Assembly: GCA_016792625.1 (NCBI GenBank)
Contig: JAEUKK010000069.1
Location: 1-40,986 of the forward strand
DNA length: 40,986 nucleotides
Source: Deltaproteobacteria bacterium
GTDB lineage: Bacteria > Myxococcota_A > UBA796 > UBA2385
Reading direction: 5' to 3'
The notes beneath the pieces are model-generated. The model made no database searches, was not told the origin of the DNA, and was given only the letters and a program-made list of their open reading frames with translations. The position numbers were made by a program, and so were the translations under genes. Below are positions 5,967 to 14,411 of the stretch, in pieces. How positions within the stretch are numbered: position 1 is the stretch's first letter; each line of letters begins with the position of its first letter.

Positions 5967-6175
5967 GGCTGGGCGCGCCGCGGGGCCGGCCGGCGCCGCC
6001 TCACCCGAGGGCCGCCGGGGCCGCCGGGGCGCGGGCTCTCGCGGGGGGCTTGCGCGCCGGCGCCGCCGCGCGGCAGGCTCCACGGCACCCGCGGCGCTGG
6101 GACGCGCGCGGGGCGCGCCCCGGGTGAGCCGGGGCGGCCCCCGCGCCAGCGACCGCCGGGCGAAGTGAGCCCTCG
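5967..6175. other. GC-rich intergenic spacer with dyads
   Basis: This 209-bp stretch has no credible gene. It holds a short direct duplication of ggccgccggg (around 6012-6031) and a 12-bp palindrome ggggcgcgcccc (6110-6121). No clear promoter boxes can be named at this base composition. Confidence 0.4.
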
Positions 6176-6832
6176 ATGCCCGCCTATGCAGACAAGACCC
6201 GCACCGCCCTGCTGGCCATGGCCGCCCAGCTCGTGCCGCTGGCCCGCGCGCTGAGCGCCGACCCCAGCGTGCTCGACGCCGCCCGCGAGGCCGAGGCCGC
6301 CGCCCTCGATCTCGAGCTGCTCATCGCCGACCGCCACTCGGTCAGCCGCGCCTTCGCCGGCCACGCCTCGGGCGTCTCGGCCGCCGAGGACAGCCTCGAC
6401 CGCCGCGTGGGCGCGCTGTCGCGCCTGGTCAGCGCCCTGGCCGACTTCGGCGTGGCCGAGGCCGAGGGCCTGTCCCTCGACCTCTTCCCCGACGGCCTCG
6501 AGGCGGTGATCCGCCCCACCGGTCGGGCCCAGGTGCCCCTCTACGTCCAGCTCGCCGAGCGCCTCGGCGTCGCCGCCACCCGCCCGGTGGCCGCCCGCCT
6601 CGAGCCCGAGCTCAGCGCCCTGCGCGAAGACCTGCTGAGCTTCTGCAGCACCACCCAGGCCCGCGAGTCGAGCCGGGCCAGCGTGGCCAGCGTGCTGGTC
6701 CAGGCCGCCGCGGCCACCGAGACCCTGCGCCGCGCGCTGACCCGCCTCGACCGCGAGGTCGAGCGCGCCGCCGACGGCGTGCGCGGCGAGCTCTACCAGC
6801 GCTGGGCCGCCTCGGTGCGCGGCGTGCGCTGA
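6176..6832 (+). CDS. Alpha-helical hypothetical protein
   Basis: A 218-residue, Ala/Leu/Arg/Glu-rich protein without signal peptide or membrane segment, so probably cytoplasmic and mostly helical. Heptad-like spacing in residues 1-60 and 150-200 suggests helical bundles or coiled coil. Coding is supported by strong third-position GC bias. The ATG at 6176 follows a weak GAAGTGAG site. It ends 18 bp from the end of the HipA-like gene, which runs toward it. No family recognised. Confidence 0.7.
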   Translation: MPAYADKTRTALLAMAAQLVPLARALSADPSVLDAAREAEAAALDLELLIADRHSVSRAFAGHASGVSAAEDSLDRRVGALSRLVSALADFGVAEAEGLSLDLFPDGLEAVIRPTGRAQVPLYVQLAERLGVAATRPVAARLEPELSALREDLLSFCSTTQARESSRASVASVLVQAAAATETLRRALTRLDREVERAADGVRGELYQRWAASVRGVR

Positions 6833-6850
6833 CCACCCGCCGGTCGCCCC

Positions 6851-8116
6851 TCAGATAAACGGTGGTACCGCCACCTCGCGCAGGATCGGCACGCGGCGCC
6901 AGTGCTCGGCGAGGGCGCGGCGCATGGCCTCTGGAGCCGACGGTCCGAGGGCGTCTACGGCTGCGGACGCGTCAAGGATCCCCCGCCGCAGCTCGTCCGC
7001 GGCCCATGCTTGGCCCGAACGGGCGACGAAGCGGTCGAGCACCGCGCCGGTGAGCGCAGCAAAGGACCGTTTTCCCCCCAGCGAGAGGCCCAAGGTCGGG
7101 GGTCTGTCCGCGTCCCAGCCCCACGCGGGCCAGCTGACCGTCGCGACGTGGTCATAGACGGGGCTGAGGGTGGGCCGCCGCGCCGCCCCCCAACACAAGC
7201 TCCAGTTCTTGAGGTGGGCGTCGTTGTTGCCGCTGGCGATCACGAAGCCGACGCGCCGGGCCAGCTGGCGCCCTTCGCCCTCGCCGCAGGCGTCGACCAC
7301 CAGCCGCACCAGACCGTCGTAGCCGATGGCCTGGTGGGGATCGTCGCCGTACTTGTGGTCAGGGAGGAGCTCCAGCGCCTGACAGAGGTCTTCGTGGTGG
7401 ACACGGGTGCCGTCGGCCCGGCGATCAAAGCGCTCGATGGCGAAGGCATCACCCCCGGACTCGACCCAACCGGCGGGCAAGCCGTCGAGCGCGCTGACCG
7501 GGACGACCCGCGTCTGCGGCACCGGGTGCCCTGCGGCTGCCGCCCACCGCATGGTTGCATGCTCCACCTGGGGCAGCGCGGCATACCCACGGCCGGGGAG
7601 CTTGACGATCCAGGCGCCGAGCTGGTCTCGGGCCGGTACGGCCAGCCGCTCCCCCGCCGCGGTCATCGAGAGCTTGAGCTGCATGCCGGCGAGGGAGAAC
7701 CGCAGCCGGGGCGCCTCCGCGGCCCCATGCGAAGGGATCGGCTGCCCATCGCCCGGGTCGCGACCGGGCGCAGACGCGAGGGCGCCCTGCGGCACGACTG
7801 TGACCGCACCAGGCAGATCGGGCCCCAATGCGCCCAAAAGGCCGAAGCTGTCCGTGGGCCGTATCCCGTGGATGCGGGCGAGCCGCGCCCGCAGCGCGCT
7901 GCCGACCTCGGGCAGCAGGTTCTCAAACCAAGGGGGGAGGCCGGTCCCCGCGACCCGGGGCCCGGGGTCGGCGAGGAAGCCGAGCCCCAGCCGGGGCGAC
8001 TGCCCCTGCGCGAGCCACGCGGGGTCTGGGGCCCACCGGACCAGCCCCTGGGGCGAGCGGCGCAGCGTGCCCACAAGGCCCGTGGGCAACCACACCTCGA
8101 GCAGCACGCCGCTCAT
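6851..8116 (-). CDS. HipA-like serine/threonine kinase, coupled to DUF262 gene
   Basis: A 421-residue HipA-family protein of normal length (E. coli HipA is about 440). Residues 1-100 correspond to the N-terminal subdomain, including Trp-Phe-Glu-Asn-Leu-Leu-Pro-Glu. Next come Leu-Ala-Gly-Met-Gln-Leu-Lys-Leu-Ser (about 140-148, nucleotide-binding region), Ile-Val-Lys-Leu-Pro with the probable ATP lysine, Phe-Ala-Ile-Glu-Arg-Phe-Asp, the catalytic loop Gly-Asn-Asn-Asp-Ala-His-Leu-Lys-Asn, and Pro-Val-Tyr-Asp-His as the metal-binding motif. HipA kinases phosphorylate tRNA synthetases in known toxin-antitoxin pairs. No HipB-type helix-turn-helix gene is adjacent; instead its ATG overlaps the stop of the DUF262 gene (ATGA), implying translational coupling. 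Function with that partner is inference. Confidence 0.9.
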   Translation of the reverse strand: MSGVLLEVWLPTGLVGTLRRSPQGLVRWAPDPAWLAQGQSPRLGLGFLADPGPRVAGTGLPPWFENLLPEVGSALRARLARIHGIRPTDSFGLLGALGPDLPGAVTVVPQGALASAPGRDPGDGQPIPSHGAAEAPRLRFSLAGMQLKLSMTAAGERLAVPARDQLGAWIVKLPGRGYAALPQVEHATMRWAAAAGHPVPQTRVVPVSALDGLPAGWVESGGDAFAIERFDRRADGTRVHHEDLCQALELLPDHKYGDDPHQAIGYDGLVRLVVDACGEGEGRQLARRVGFVIASGNNDAHLKNWSLCWGAARRPTLSPVYDHVATVSWPAWGWDADRPPTLGLSLGGKRSFAALTGAVLDRFVARSGQAWAADELRRGILDASAAVDALGPSAPEAMRRALAEHWRRVPILREVAVPPFI

Positions 8117-9927
8117 CGACGCGCGCCGCCCGCAGCGAGCACGCGCAGCGGCGCGCCGTCCGCACACAGCAAGGGCGCTTCGGCAAGCGGGTCGCCCGGG
8201 CCATCGATAAGCGACTCGCCCTCGTCGACCCGCTCAAAGTAGTGGCCTCGGGGACGAAGCTCAGGCTCGCCCACGCCTGCGCGGCGCGACAGCAGCTGGC
8301 TCACGGCGAGGTTGAGGCGCGCCGCCCGGCGCTCGAGCACCTCAGCCCAGCCGTTGGGGTCGTCGGCAGACAGCAGGTCAATCTGCTGGGCGTGGAGCAG
8401 GTGGCTGTCGAGCGCCGCCTCGCGGCCCGCGCCCCGCCAATCCCTGAGCACCACGCGCAGGCCGCTGTGGCGCGCGGTGAGCAGGGCGCGGTTGGCCGCA
8501 GTGCGGGCGAGCGCCTGCGCCGGGGGTGAGAGCCGCTCCCACTGCCCGCTGGCGATGATCTCGCGCGCGAGCCGATCACCGCTGCTCAGGGCGCCACGCC
8601 AGTCGACCGGCTTGTCGTCACCATCGACCGGCTGGCGCGCGAGCAGGGTGAGCAGCTCGATGCGGCTGCGGGCGCTGTGGGCGTGGAAGGGGCGCAGCTC
8701 CCAGTCGATGCGCGCCACGGGGCGCACCGCCCGCTCAAGGGCCGCGAGGTCTGCCTCCATGTCCTCGCCCTTGATCGCCCGGACCTGCAGGCGCATCATC
8801 GAGACCGCCGCCCGCTCATGCGCGCCCGAGGCCGCGCCGCGCCACAGCCAGCGGCTGAGCCGGATGCGCGCGGTGCGCTCAGGCGACGGGTGATGGTAGA
8901 ACCACTTGGTTAAGATGACGAAGACGACTGGATAGGGGAGGAAGGCATAGGCGGGGATCTCGGCGCCGGGCTCGACCCCGTCGTCAGTGGGCCGCTGCAG
9001 GAAGCTCACCGCGGCCCGCAGAGCGGCTTCGAGCTCGGCGGCGTCGGGCAGCTTCAGCAGCTCGTCGTCGCTGAGGCGCTCAAAGCGGCGCACGGGGTCG
9101 AGGCCCGCCACCGCGAGCGCCGCCTTCTGCACCTCGGCGCGCGGGGGTGCGCCAAAGCCGTCGGCGTCACAGGCCGCCGCGAGCAGCCCCAGGTCAAGCA
9201 CCGGGCGCGCGGGGGCCCCGCCGCCCGCCGCCGTGATCGAGTCACCCCGCCCCATCAGGGCTTGGAAGACCTCGTCGCTGCGCATGCGCGCCCCGGCGCT
9301 GTTGGTGCGCGCGAAGACCGCCCGCAGCGCCTGCTCATCGGCCCCCTTGAGCACATAGGCGTTGAGCCGCGAGGCGGTCAGCCGGTCGTGCGCGGTCACG
9401 ACCAATTCTTGTTGCTCGTCGGTCAGATCATGCAGGTGCAGCCACTTGTGCATGGCCTTTGCGTCGAAGAGCGCGGGCACCGCCAGGGCGAGGCCGAGCC
9501 GGTCGAGCGGCACAGGGCCGGAGTGGAAGCTGGCCCGCTCGACGTCAAAGTAGACCCGCCAGCGTCGATCACGGCCGTGGTCGAGGTCGAGGACACCCGC
9601 CACCAGCGCGGTGACGCGCTGCTGGCCATCGACGATCCACCACGCATCGCTGGCCTCGGGCACCACGATGGTGGAGCCGCCGAGGGGCAGGTGGGGGTCG
9701 GCCTCAGCGCGGCGCTGCCAGAACATGAGCGCGCCCACCGGGTAGCCCCGCAGCAAGCTGTCAAACAAGGCCACGACGTCTTTGGCCTGCCACCGGAGCG
9801 GGCGCTGAAAGCGCGGCAGGCGCACCCCGCCGCTGCAGACCTTCGCGACCAGCTCTTTGACCGAGAGGCCATGGGCCTCGGGGGTCTGCTCGAGCTGGCG
9901 CCAGAGGGGGTTGGTCGGCACGGTCAT
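8113..9927 (-). CDS. DUF262 domain-containing protein (ParB/GmrS-like nuclease fold)
   Basis: A 604-residue protein with an N-terminal DUF262 domain: Leu-Pro-Arg-Phe-Gln-Arg-Pro-Leu-Arg-Trp (about 37-46), Leu-Arg-Gly-Tyr-Pro-Val-Gly, and Ile-Val-Asp-Gly-Gln-Gln-Arg-Val-Thr-Ala-Leu with Asp-Gly-Gln-Gln-Arg at 100-104. DUF262 is the ParB-related domain of GmrS/BrxU-type enzymes and is linked to NTP-dependent DNA processing in phage defence. I do not see the HNH motif of a DUF1524 domain in the C-terminal half. The start at 9927 has GGAGG followed by a C-rich spacer; a longer frame to 9954 is less likely. First gene of a two-gene operon with the HipA-like kinase. Confidence 0.9.
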   Translation of the reverse strand: MTVPTNPLWRQLEQTPEAHGLSVKELVAKVCSGGVRLPRFQRPLRWQAKDVVALFDSLLRGYPVGALMFWQRRAEADPHLPLGGSTIVVPEASDAWWIVDGQQRVTALVAGVLDLDHGRDRRWRVYFDVERASFHSGPVPLDRLGLALAVPALFDAKAMHKWLHLHDLTDEQQELVVTAHDRLTASRLNAYVLKGADEQALRAVFARTNSAGARMRSDEVFQALMGRGDSITAAGGGAPARPVLDLGLLAAACDADGFGAPPRAEVQKAALAVAGLDPVRRFERLSDDELLKLPDAAELEAALRAAVSFLQRPTDDGVEPGAEIPAYAFLPYPVVFVILTKWFYHHPSPERTARIRLSRWLWRGAASGAHERAAVSMMRLQVRAIKGEDMEADLAALERAVRPVARIDWELRPFHAHSARSRIELLTLLARQPVDGDDKPVDWRGALSSGDRLAREIIASGQWERLSPPAQALARTAANRALLTARHSGLRVVLRDWRGAGREAALDSHLLHAQQIDLLSADDPNGWAEVLERRAARLNLAVSQLLSRRAGVGEPELRPRGHYFERVDEGESLIDGPGDPLAEAPLLCADGAPLRVLAAGGARR

Positions 9928-9986
9928 CGGGGGGGCCTCCTTGCGGCCCCGCATATCGCGCCAGGTGCCCCCAGGGGCGCGCAGCG

Positions 9987-10038
9987 GTCGCCCACCGGGC
10001 GACGGAGGCGGCCCGGGCGCGACCTTGGCGCGCCCGGG
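9987..10038. terminator. Two strong hairpins between genes
   Basis: gtcgccc (9987-9993) pairs with gggcgac (9997-10003) around a three-base loop. A stronger hairpin has a perfect 10-bp stem, cccgggcgcg (10012-10021) with cgcgcccggg (10029-10038), and a seven-base loop. They lie between the end of the gene at 10132 and the start of the DUF262 gene at 9927, both on the minus strand. No U tract follows, so termination is inferred from position and stability. Confidence 0.5.
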
Positions 10039-10131
10039 GGCGGCCGCCGACCCCCTGGGGGGACCGCCCGGGCGCCCAGTATCCCCGGACCATTCAGGTG
10101 GGGCCGAACCGGTGGCCGCCGCCTCGTCGGC

Positions 10132-10737
10132 TCAGAAGCCGAGGCCCGCGGTCAGGGTCGCGAAGGGCACCGTGCTGGTGGGGGTGCCGACCACGGCCGG
10201 CGCCCCGGGGATATGGGCCACGCCCGCGTTGAGGTCGACCACGGCGTGGGCCTTGTCGCTGAACCACCAGCGGCCCTTGGCCGAGAGGCTGGCCTCGGTG
10301 CCCGCCGCCTCGACCGGCTGCAGCTCTTGGGCCGCGCCGAACTTGAGGCCCAGGGCGTCGGCGGTGCTGGTGACCTCGGCGATGCCCACGCCCACCTGCA
10401 GGGCGCCCTCGAGGCGCTCGCCCGCGCGCTGCAGGGCCGTGACCTTGGCCCGCACGTGAAAGAAGTCAGCCATCGCGTCATTGTGCAGGGTGCCCGCGCC
10501 GTTGCCGCAGGACTCGACCGCGACCCGGGCCAGCGGGCTCAGCTCGCCGCAGATGGTCGCCCGCTGCATCGGCAGCCCGGGGCCCGCGGGCGCGCTGCCG
10601 CCGCCCCGCAGCTCGAGCACCGCGTGGCCGGCGACGGGGCGGGAGAGGGTGGCCTTGCTCTGGCCGGCCGAGGGCGCGGCCGTCGCCATGGTGGGGAGCA
10701 GGGCCAAGAGCAGGCAGGGGGCGGTGGGGCGCAGCAT
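10132..10737 (-). CDS. Exported hypothetical protein, possibly small outer-membrane barrel
   Basis: A 201-residue protein with a clear signal peptide (hydrophobic residues about 8-16, likely cleavage after Ala-Thr-Ala-Ala near 21). The mature region alternates hydrophobic and polar residues in short strands and ends in Leu-Gly-Phe; a terminal phenylalanine is typical of outer-membrane beta-barrels, although the chain is short for one. Two cysteines, Ile-Cys-Gly-Glu and Glu-Ser-Cys-Gly, may pair. GGAGG precedes the ATG at 10737. The gene lies 20 bp downstream of the TAXI-type protein gene on the same strand and probably shares its transcript. No family named. Confidence 0.75.
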   Translation of the reverse strand: MLRPTAPCLLLALLPTMATAAPSAGQSKATLSRPVAGHAVLELRGGGSAPAGPGLPMQRATICGELSPLARVAVESCGNGAGTLHNDAMADFFHVRAKVTALQRAGERLEGALQVGVGIAEVTSTADALGLKFGAAQELQPVEAAGTEASLSAKGRWWFSDKAHAVVDLNAGVAHIPGAPAVVGTPTSTVPFATLTAGLGF

Positions 10738-10757
10738 CGGACCTCCGGAGCGGGAGT

Positions 10758-12104
10758 CTATCGGCCCGTGGGCGCGGCGCTGGAGGCGTGCGCGGCGCGC
10801 AGGGCCAGCTCCTCTTCTTCGCGGCGCTCACGCTCATGCAAGATCAGCGCGTTGAGGTGGTGCCGGGCGTCGGTGACCTGGGCGAGGAAGGTGGCCAGGG
10901 TCTCGGCCCCCTCGAGCTGTCCCTCGGCGTGCAGGCGCAGGGCCTCGGCCTTGAGCGCGCCGAGCTGCTGCCGCAAGGCGAGGAGGGCGTCGAGGTCGAG
11001 GTGGCCCGCCGTGCGCTCGACCGTGCCCACCTGGTCTTCGAGGGAGGCCACCGCGCCGATGAAGCGCTCGCTGCGGGCCAAGCGCCTCCGCTTGAGCCAG
11101 CGCCAGCCGAAGAAGGCGGCGAGGCCGACGCTGCCGAGCAGCGAGCGCAGGCTCTCGATCCACTCGAGGTCGCCGCCCGTCCACGCGGGGTCGTGGCGGC
11201 GCAAAAAGGGCCCCACCGCGGCGTGCTGGGGGCGCTCGGCCAGCAGCCGCCACTCGGCCTCGGGCACCAAGGGCAGGCCGGCCCGCTGGGCGAAGCGATC
11301 GTCGGTCAGCGCCCCGAGCAGGGCCCGCGCCGCCCCCGGGTCGAGGTCACAGCGGGCCACCAAGAGCAGGCGCGCCCCCACCGTGGGCAGGTCGCTCGGC
11401 GGCTCGGGCGCGGGGCCGAGGCCATAGGCCCCGCCGGGGATCAGGGCCGGGCGCAGGTCGGGCGCCCGCAGGTGCACCGCCTCGCCCCAGGGCAGGGGCA
11501 GCAGGCGGTAGCCCTCGGCCCGCACGAGGCGGTCGGCCAGGGGGCTCGGCAGGGGCGACACGGTGAAGAGCACGTCAGGCAGGTCGTCGCCGCGAAGGCG
11601 TTCAAGCTGCTCGTAGGGCAGGTCGAGGGGCTGGATGGCCCCGGCCGAGACGCCCGCGACCGAGAGCAGGCGCTCGGCGGCCAGCCGGGTGCCGCTGCCC
11701 GCCGTGCTCAGGTTGACCCGCCGGCCGCGCAGCACCTCGAGGCCCTGGTCGAGCGGCAGGCCGCCGCGCACGAGCACGTGCAGCGGCTCGATGAGCACCG
11801 GCGCGAGCTGGCAGACCCCGTCGACCGGCCCGAGCCCGCCCTGCACCAGGGCCGCGTCAAGGCTGCCGGCGGCCACCGCGCTGAGCGACTCGCGGGAGCC
11901 GTCGGTGGGCAGCACCTCGACCGCCAGCGCGTCGGGGTCGGCCAGCGCGCCCAGCGCCTCGGCCAGCGCGTGCCGGTGCCCGCCGGTCGCCCCGCCGCTG
12001 AGCCGCAGGGGCGCGGGGCCGCCGCCGAGCCGGGCCGCCGCGAGGCCGAGGACGAGCAGCAGCGCGGCCAAGGCGAGCAGGGTCGGGGGAGCGGGCAGGC
12101 GCAT
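10758..12104 (-). CDS. TAXI family TRAP-type solute-binding protein with C-terminal membrane anchor
   Basis: A 448-residue protein. After an N-terminal hydrophobic segment (about residues 8-25), residues 30-300 show the TAXI solute-binding pattern: Leu-Arg-Leu-Ser-Gly-Gly-Ala-Thr-Gly-Gly, a Gly-Ser-Leu-Asp-Ala-Ala-Leu-Val-Gln motif, Leu-His-Val-Leu-Val, and Gly-Arg-Arg-Val-Asn-Leu-Ser-Thr-Ala-Gly-Ser-Gly-Thr. Residues about 335-352 form a second membrane segment followed by Arg-rich residues, and residues 360-440 are predicted coiled coil. TAXI proteins normally deliver substrate to a TRAP permease, but no permease is encoded nearby, so a sensory role is possible. Start at 12104 has GAGG and a C-rich spacer. 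Divergent from the ATPase gene at 12217. Confidence 0.8.
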   Translation of the reverse strand: MRLPAPPTLLALAALLLVLGLAAARLGGGPAPLRLSGGATGGHRHALAEALGALADPDALAVEVLPTDGSRESLSAVAAGSLDAALVQGGLGPVDGVCQLAPVLIEPLHVLVRGGLPLDQGLEVLRGRRVNLSTAGSGTRLAAERLLSVAGVSAGAIQPLDLPYEQLERLRGDDLPDVLFTVSPLPSPLADRLVRAEGYRLLPLPWGEAVHLRAPDLRPALIPGGAYGLGPAPEPPSDLPTVGARLLLVARCDLDPGAARALLGALTDDRFAQRAGLPLVPEAEWRLLAERPQHAAVGPFLRRHDPAWTGGDLEWIESLRSLLGSVGLAAFFGWRWLKRRRLARSERFIGAVASLEDQVGTVERTAGHLDLDALLALRQQLGALKAEALRLHAEGQLEGAETLATFLAQVTDARHHLNALILHERERREEEELALRAAHASSAAPTGR

Positions 12105-12216
12105 GGGGCCTCGGCGGGGGCGCGCGTCTATCCGGTGGAGGCGGGCCGGGCTGGGGAGGCGGGGTGGTCGCCCGACCCCACGGCTGGCATTAGGACGACG
12201 CCCAGAGGTCCGCCCG

Positions 12217-13449
12217 ATGCTTCTGCCGCTCAGCCAGCTCCGTATCCGCGCCTACAAGGCTTTCGCCGGTGCCGTCGCGCTCGACCTTCGTCCGTTGACC
12301 ATCGTGTTCGGCTACAACGGCGCGGGAAAGAGCGCCGTATGCACCCTTCCGGCGGCCATCTCTGCGGGGCTGCGCGGCGAAGGTCCGCCCGGTTTGCCGC
12401 TCGTCGTCGGCCCGCATCGCCTCGGCGCCAGCCACCTCGACCTGCGCCACGGGCGCACGTTGCAAGACTTCGAGGTCGGCATCTCGCAGCCGCTCGCTGC
12501 GATCGACGGCCAAGTTCACCTTGACTGCGAGCTGTCCGCTGACACCGCGCTGAGCCTGCACACGCCAGGCCAGCTCATGCGCGAGTGGCGGCTATCGGGG
12601 CCCGACGGCGCGCTGGCGCTGCGGGGCAGGGCTGGGCGCCCCGTTGAGGCCAGCGCTGGCCCCGTGCCCAGCGGGTTCAACGGTTTGGTGCCCCGCTGGG
12701 AGGGCCACCACGACGCCCAGCCGGCGCTCCCAGAGCCCTTTGCTTGCGTCGCGCTCGGCGCGGCGCGCGGCCTCGGCGGCGCTGACTTCACGCCGCAGCG
12801 CGCCGAACAGCGCCTTGAGGTCGGCGCGACCGGCGAGGACACCCGCGCGGCCATCGACGCGGCTTGGTGGACCGGCCGCCGATCAGTGTGGGAGGAACTA
12901 CAGTCTGCCGTCGCGGCGGTGCTGGACGTGGAGCTCTCACTGGAAGAGCTGGTCCAGGGTCCTGTCTCGGGCACCGTTCTCCAAGGTCGACGCAGCCCAC
13001 ACCACCCGGCCCTGCCCCTCGCGCAGCTCGGCACGGGGCTCAGCCACGCCCTGCCCGTGCTCACGCAGCTCGCGCTGCTGCCACCGGTCGCCGCAGGGCA
13101 ACGGGCGCCGCTGCTGAGCGTCGAAGAGCCCGAGGCCCACCTGCATCCCGCCGCCCAGGCCCAGATGGCCGATCAGTGCATCGCGGCGGTCCAGGCGGGC
13201 CGCTGCGCACTGCTGGTCGAGACCCACTCCGAGACCTTCATCCTCCGGCTGCAGCGCCGGGTCGCCGAGGGCACCCTCGAGCCGTCCGCGGTCGCCCTGT
13301 GGTGGGTCGACGAAGAGGCGGGCCAGACGAAGGTGCGCGCACTCGAGATCGACGCACATGGCGCGATCCCAGGCTGGCCCGAGGGCTGGTTTGACGCAGC
13401 GCTGCGCGAAGCTCAGGCCATCGCACGCGCAGGGCGCGCGCGGCGATGA
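12217..13449 (+). CDS. AAA/ABC-type ATPase with DUF3696-like C terminus, first gene of a putative defence operon
   Basis: A 410-residue SMC/RecF-like ATPase. Walker A is Gly-Tyr-Asn-Gly-Ala-Gly-Lys-Ser at 32-39. The signature-like segment Leu-Gly-Thr-Gly-Leu-Ser-His-Ala-Leu-Pro-Val-Leu precedes Walker B, Leu-Leu-Ser-Val-Glu-Glu-Pro-Glu-Ala-His-Leu-His-Pro (about 299-311), and the H-loop is Val-Glu-Thr-His-Ser-Glu (about 334-340). The end, Asp-Ala-His-Gly-Ala-Ile-Pro-Gly-Trp-Pro-Glu-Gly-Trp-Phe-Asp, fits DUF3696. Such overcoming-lysogeny-like ATPases power nucleases in several defence systems. AGAGG lies eight bases before the ATG at 12217. It overlaps the next gene by ATGA. ATP hydrolysis is a family expectation; target unknown. 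Confidence 0.9.
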   Translation: MLLPLSQLRIRAYKAFAGAVALDLRPLTIVFGYNGAGKSAVCTLPAAISAGLRGEGPPGLPLVVGPHRLGASHLDLRHGRTLQDFEVGISQPLAAIDGQVHLDCELSADTALSLHTPGQLMREWRLSGPDGALALRGRAGRPVEASAGPVPSGFNGLVPRWEGHHDAQPALPEPFACVALGAARGLGGADFTPQRAEQRLEVGATGEDTRAAIDAAWWTGRRSVWEELQSAVAAVLDVELSLEELVQGPVSGTVLQGRRSPHHPALPLAQLGTGLSHALPVLTQLALLPPVAAGQRAPLLSVEEPEAHLHPAAQAQMADQCIAAVQAGRCALLVETHSETFILRLQRRVAEGTLEPSAVALWWVDEEAGQTKVRALEIDAHGAIPGWPEGWFDAALREAQAIARAGRARR

Positions 13450-14405
13450 GGGTCCGCTTCTCGCCCGAGGCGCTCGCGGATGCGGCGGCGCATCGGCACC
13501 TTACGGCGGCCTTTTGGGCTTGCCAAGACCGTGGCCACGACTGGTGGGTCGACGACCCGCAAGCGCTACGGGGCTCGGCTTGGTTGAAGGCCGAGGGCGT
13601 CGCCGTCCGCGAGGACATCGAGCGGCTCGCGAACGCGAGCGCACGCCGTGGACGGGGCTCCCCGGTACGGACGCTCACCCTCGATTCGCTCGGAGCGAGC
13701 ACGGACGTTGCCGCGAACGGCGACGTGCACGCGCCGGCCGATCTCGGCGCACAATGGCTGTCTCGACCACTGCGCATCGTCGTCGAGAACGCGCAGTGCG
13801 ATGGCCGACTGGTCCGCCTCGTTCTGCTCCGCACCGGGGAGCGACGCCTACGTCGTCGGCTGGGCGACACCCTCACCGACCACATCCGGACCCGCTGGAT
13901 CGAGGGCGCGGGCGACGGCGAAGTCTTCTGCTTGGTGCACGGCGGGGGCGACACCACCGCCGCGCAAGCGACCGTCGGCCCCATGCCGCCCGCGGGTGTA
14001 CCGCCCCGCACCTTCGTGATGGTGGACAGTGATCTGTCGGCGCCCCCGGCCCAGGGGGGCCGCTTTCGTACGGGTGGCACTGCCGACAAGGTGGACCAAG
14101 CCATCCAGGCGCTGCCAGCGCAGGTCCGCCCCGGGCTCTGGGTGCTGAGGAAGCGCGCGGTTGAGAACTACGTCCCTGAAGACGCCCTAAAGCTCGAGTA
14201 TTGGCAGCGGTACGGAGAGTATGAGGCCTTGTCGACCGCGGATCGAGACTTCGCGGACCTCAAGAGCCTGTTCGGCTCCCGCACCATATGCGCGCTCCTC
14301 GAATGGACCAGCCCGACCATCCACGACCGCAGCCTGCGGGATCGAGCGGGAGACGGCGGGCGTGAGCTTGACCAGATGCTCGACGCGCTGCTCAGCGCCC
14401 TATGA
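13446..14405 (+). CDS. TOPRIM-like protein, middle gene of the ATPase-DUF262 operon
   Basis: A 319-residue protein whose second half resembles the TOPRIM fold of OLD-family and DUF4435-type nucleases. Ile-Val-Val-Glu-Asn-Ala-Gln-Cys-Asp supplies the likely catalytic Glu114. Val-His-Gly-Gly-Gly-Asp matches the glycine-rich turn. Phe-Val-Met-Val-Asp-Ser-Asp provides an acidic pair, Asp194 and Asp196. Arg-Lys-Arg-Ala-Val-Glu-Asn-Tyr-Val-Pro (about 237-246) matches the Arg/Glu-Asn-Tyr motif of those families. The N-terminal 105 residues are unassigned. Its ATG overlaps the ATPase stop, and the DUF262 gene starts six bases after its own stop, so all three should be co-translated. TOPRIM assignment is by motif reading only; an alternative would be a non-catalytic partner. 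Confidence 0.65.
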   Translation: MRVRFSPEALADAAAHRHLTAAFWACQDRGHDWWVDDPQALRGSAWLKAEGVAVREDIERLANASARRGRGSPVRTLTLDSLGASTDVAANGDVHAPADLGAQWLSRPLRIVVENAQCDGRLVRLVLLRTGERRLRRRLGDTLTDHIRTRWIEGAGDGEVFCLVHGGGDTTAAQATVGPMPPAGVPPRTFVMVDSDLSAPPAQGGRFRTGGTADKVDQAIQALPAQVRPGLWVLRKRAVENYVPEDALKLEYWQRYGEYEALSTADRDFADLKSLFGSRTICALLEWTSPTIHDRSLRDRAGDGGRELDQMLDALLSAL

Positions 14406-14411
14406 GGCACC

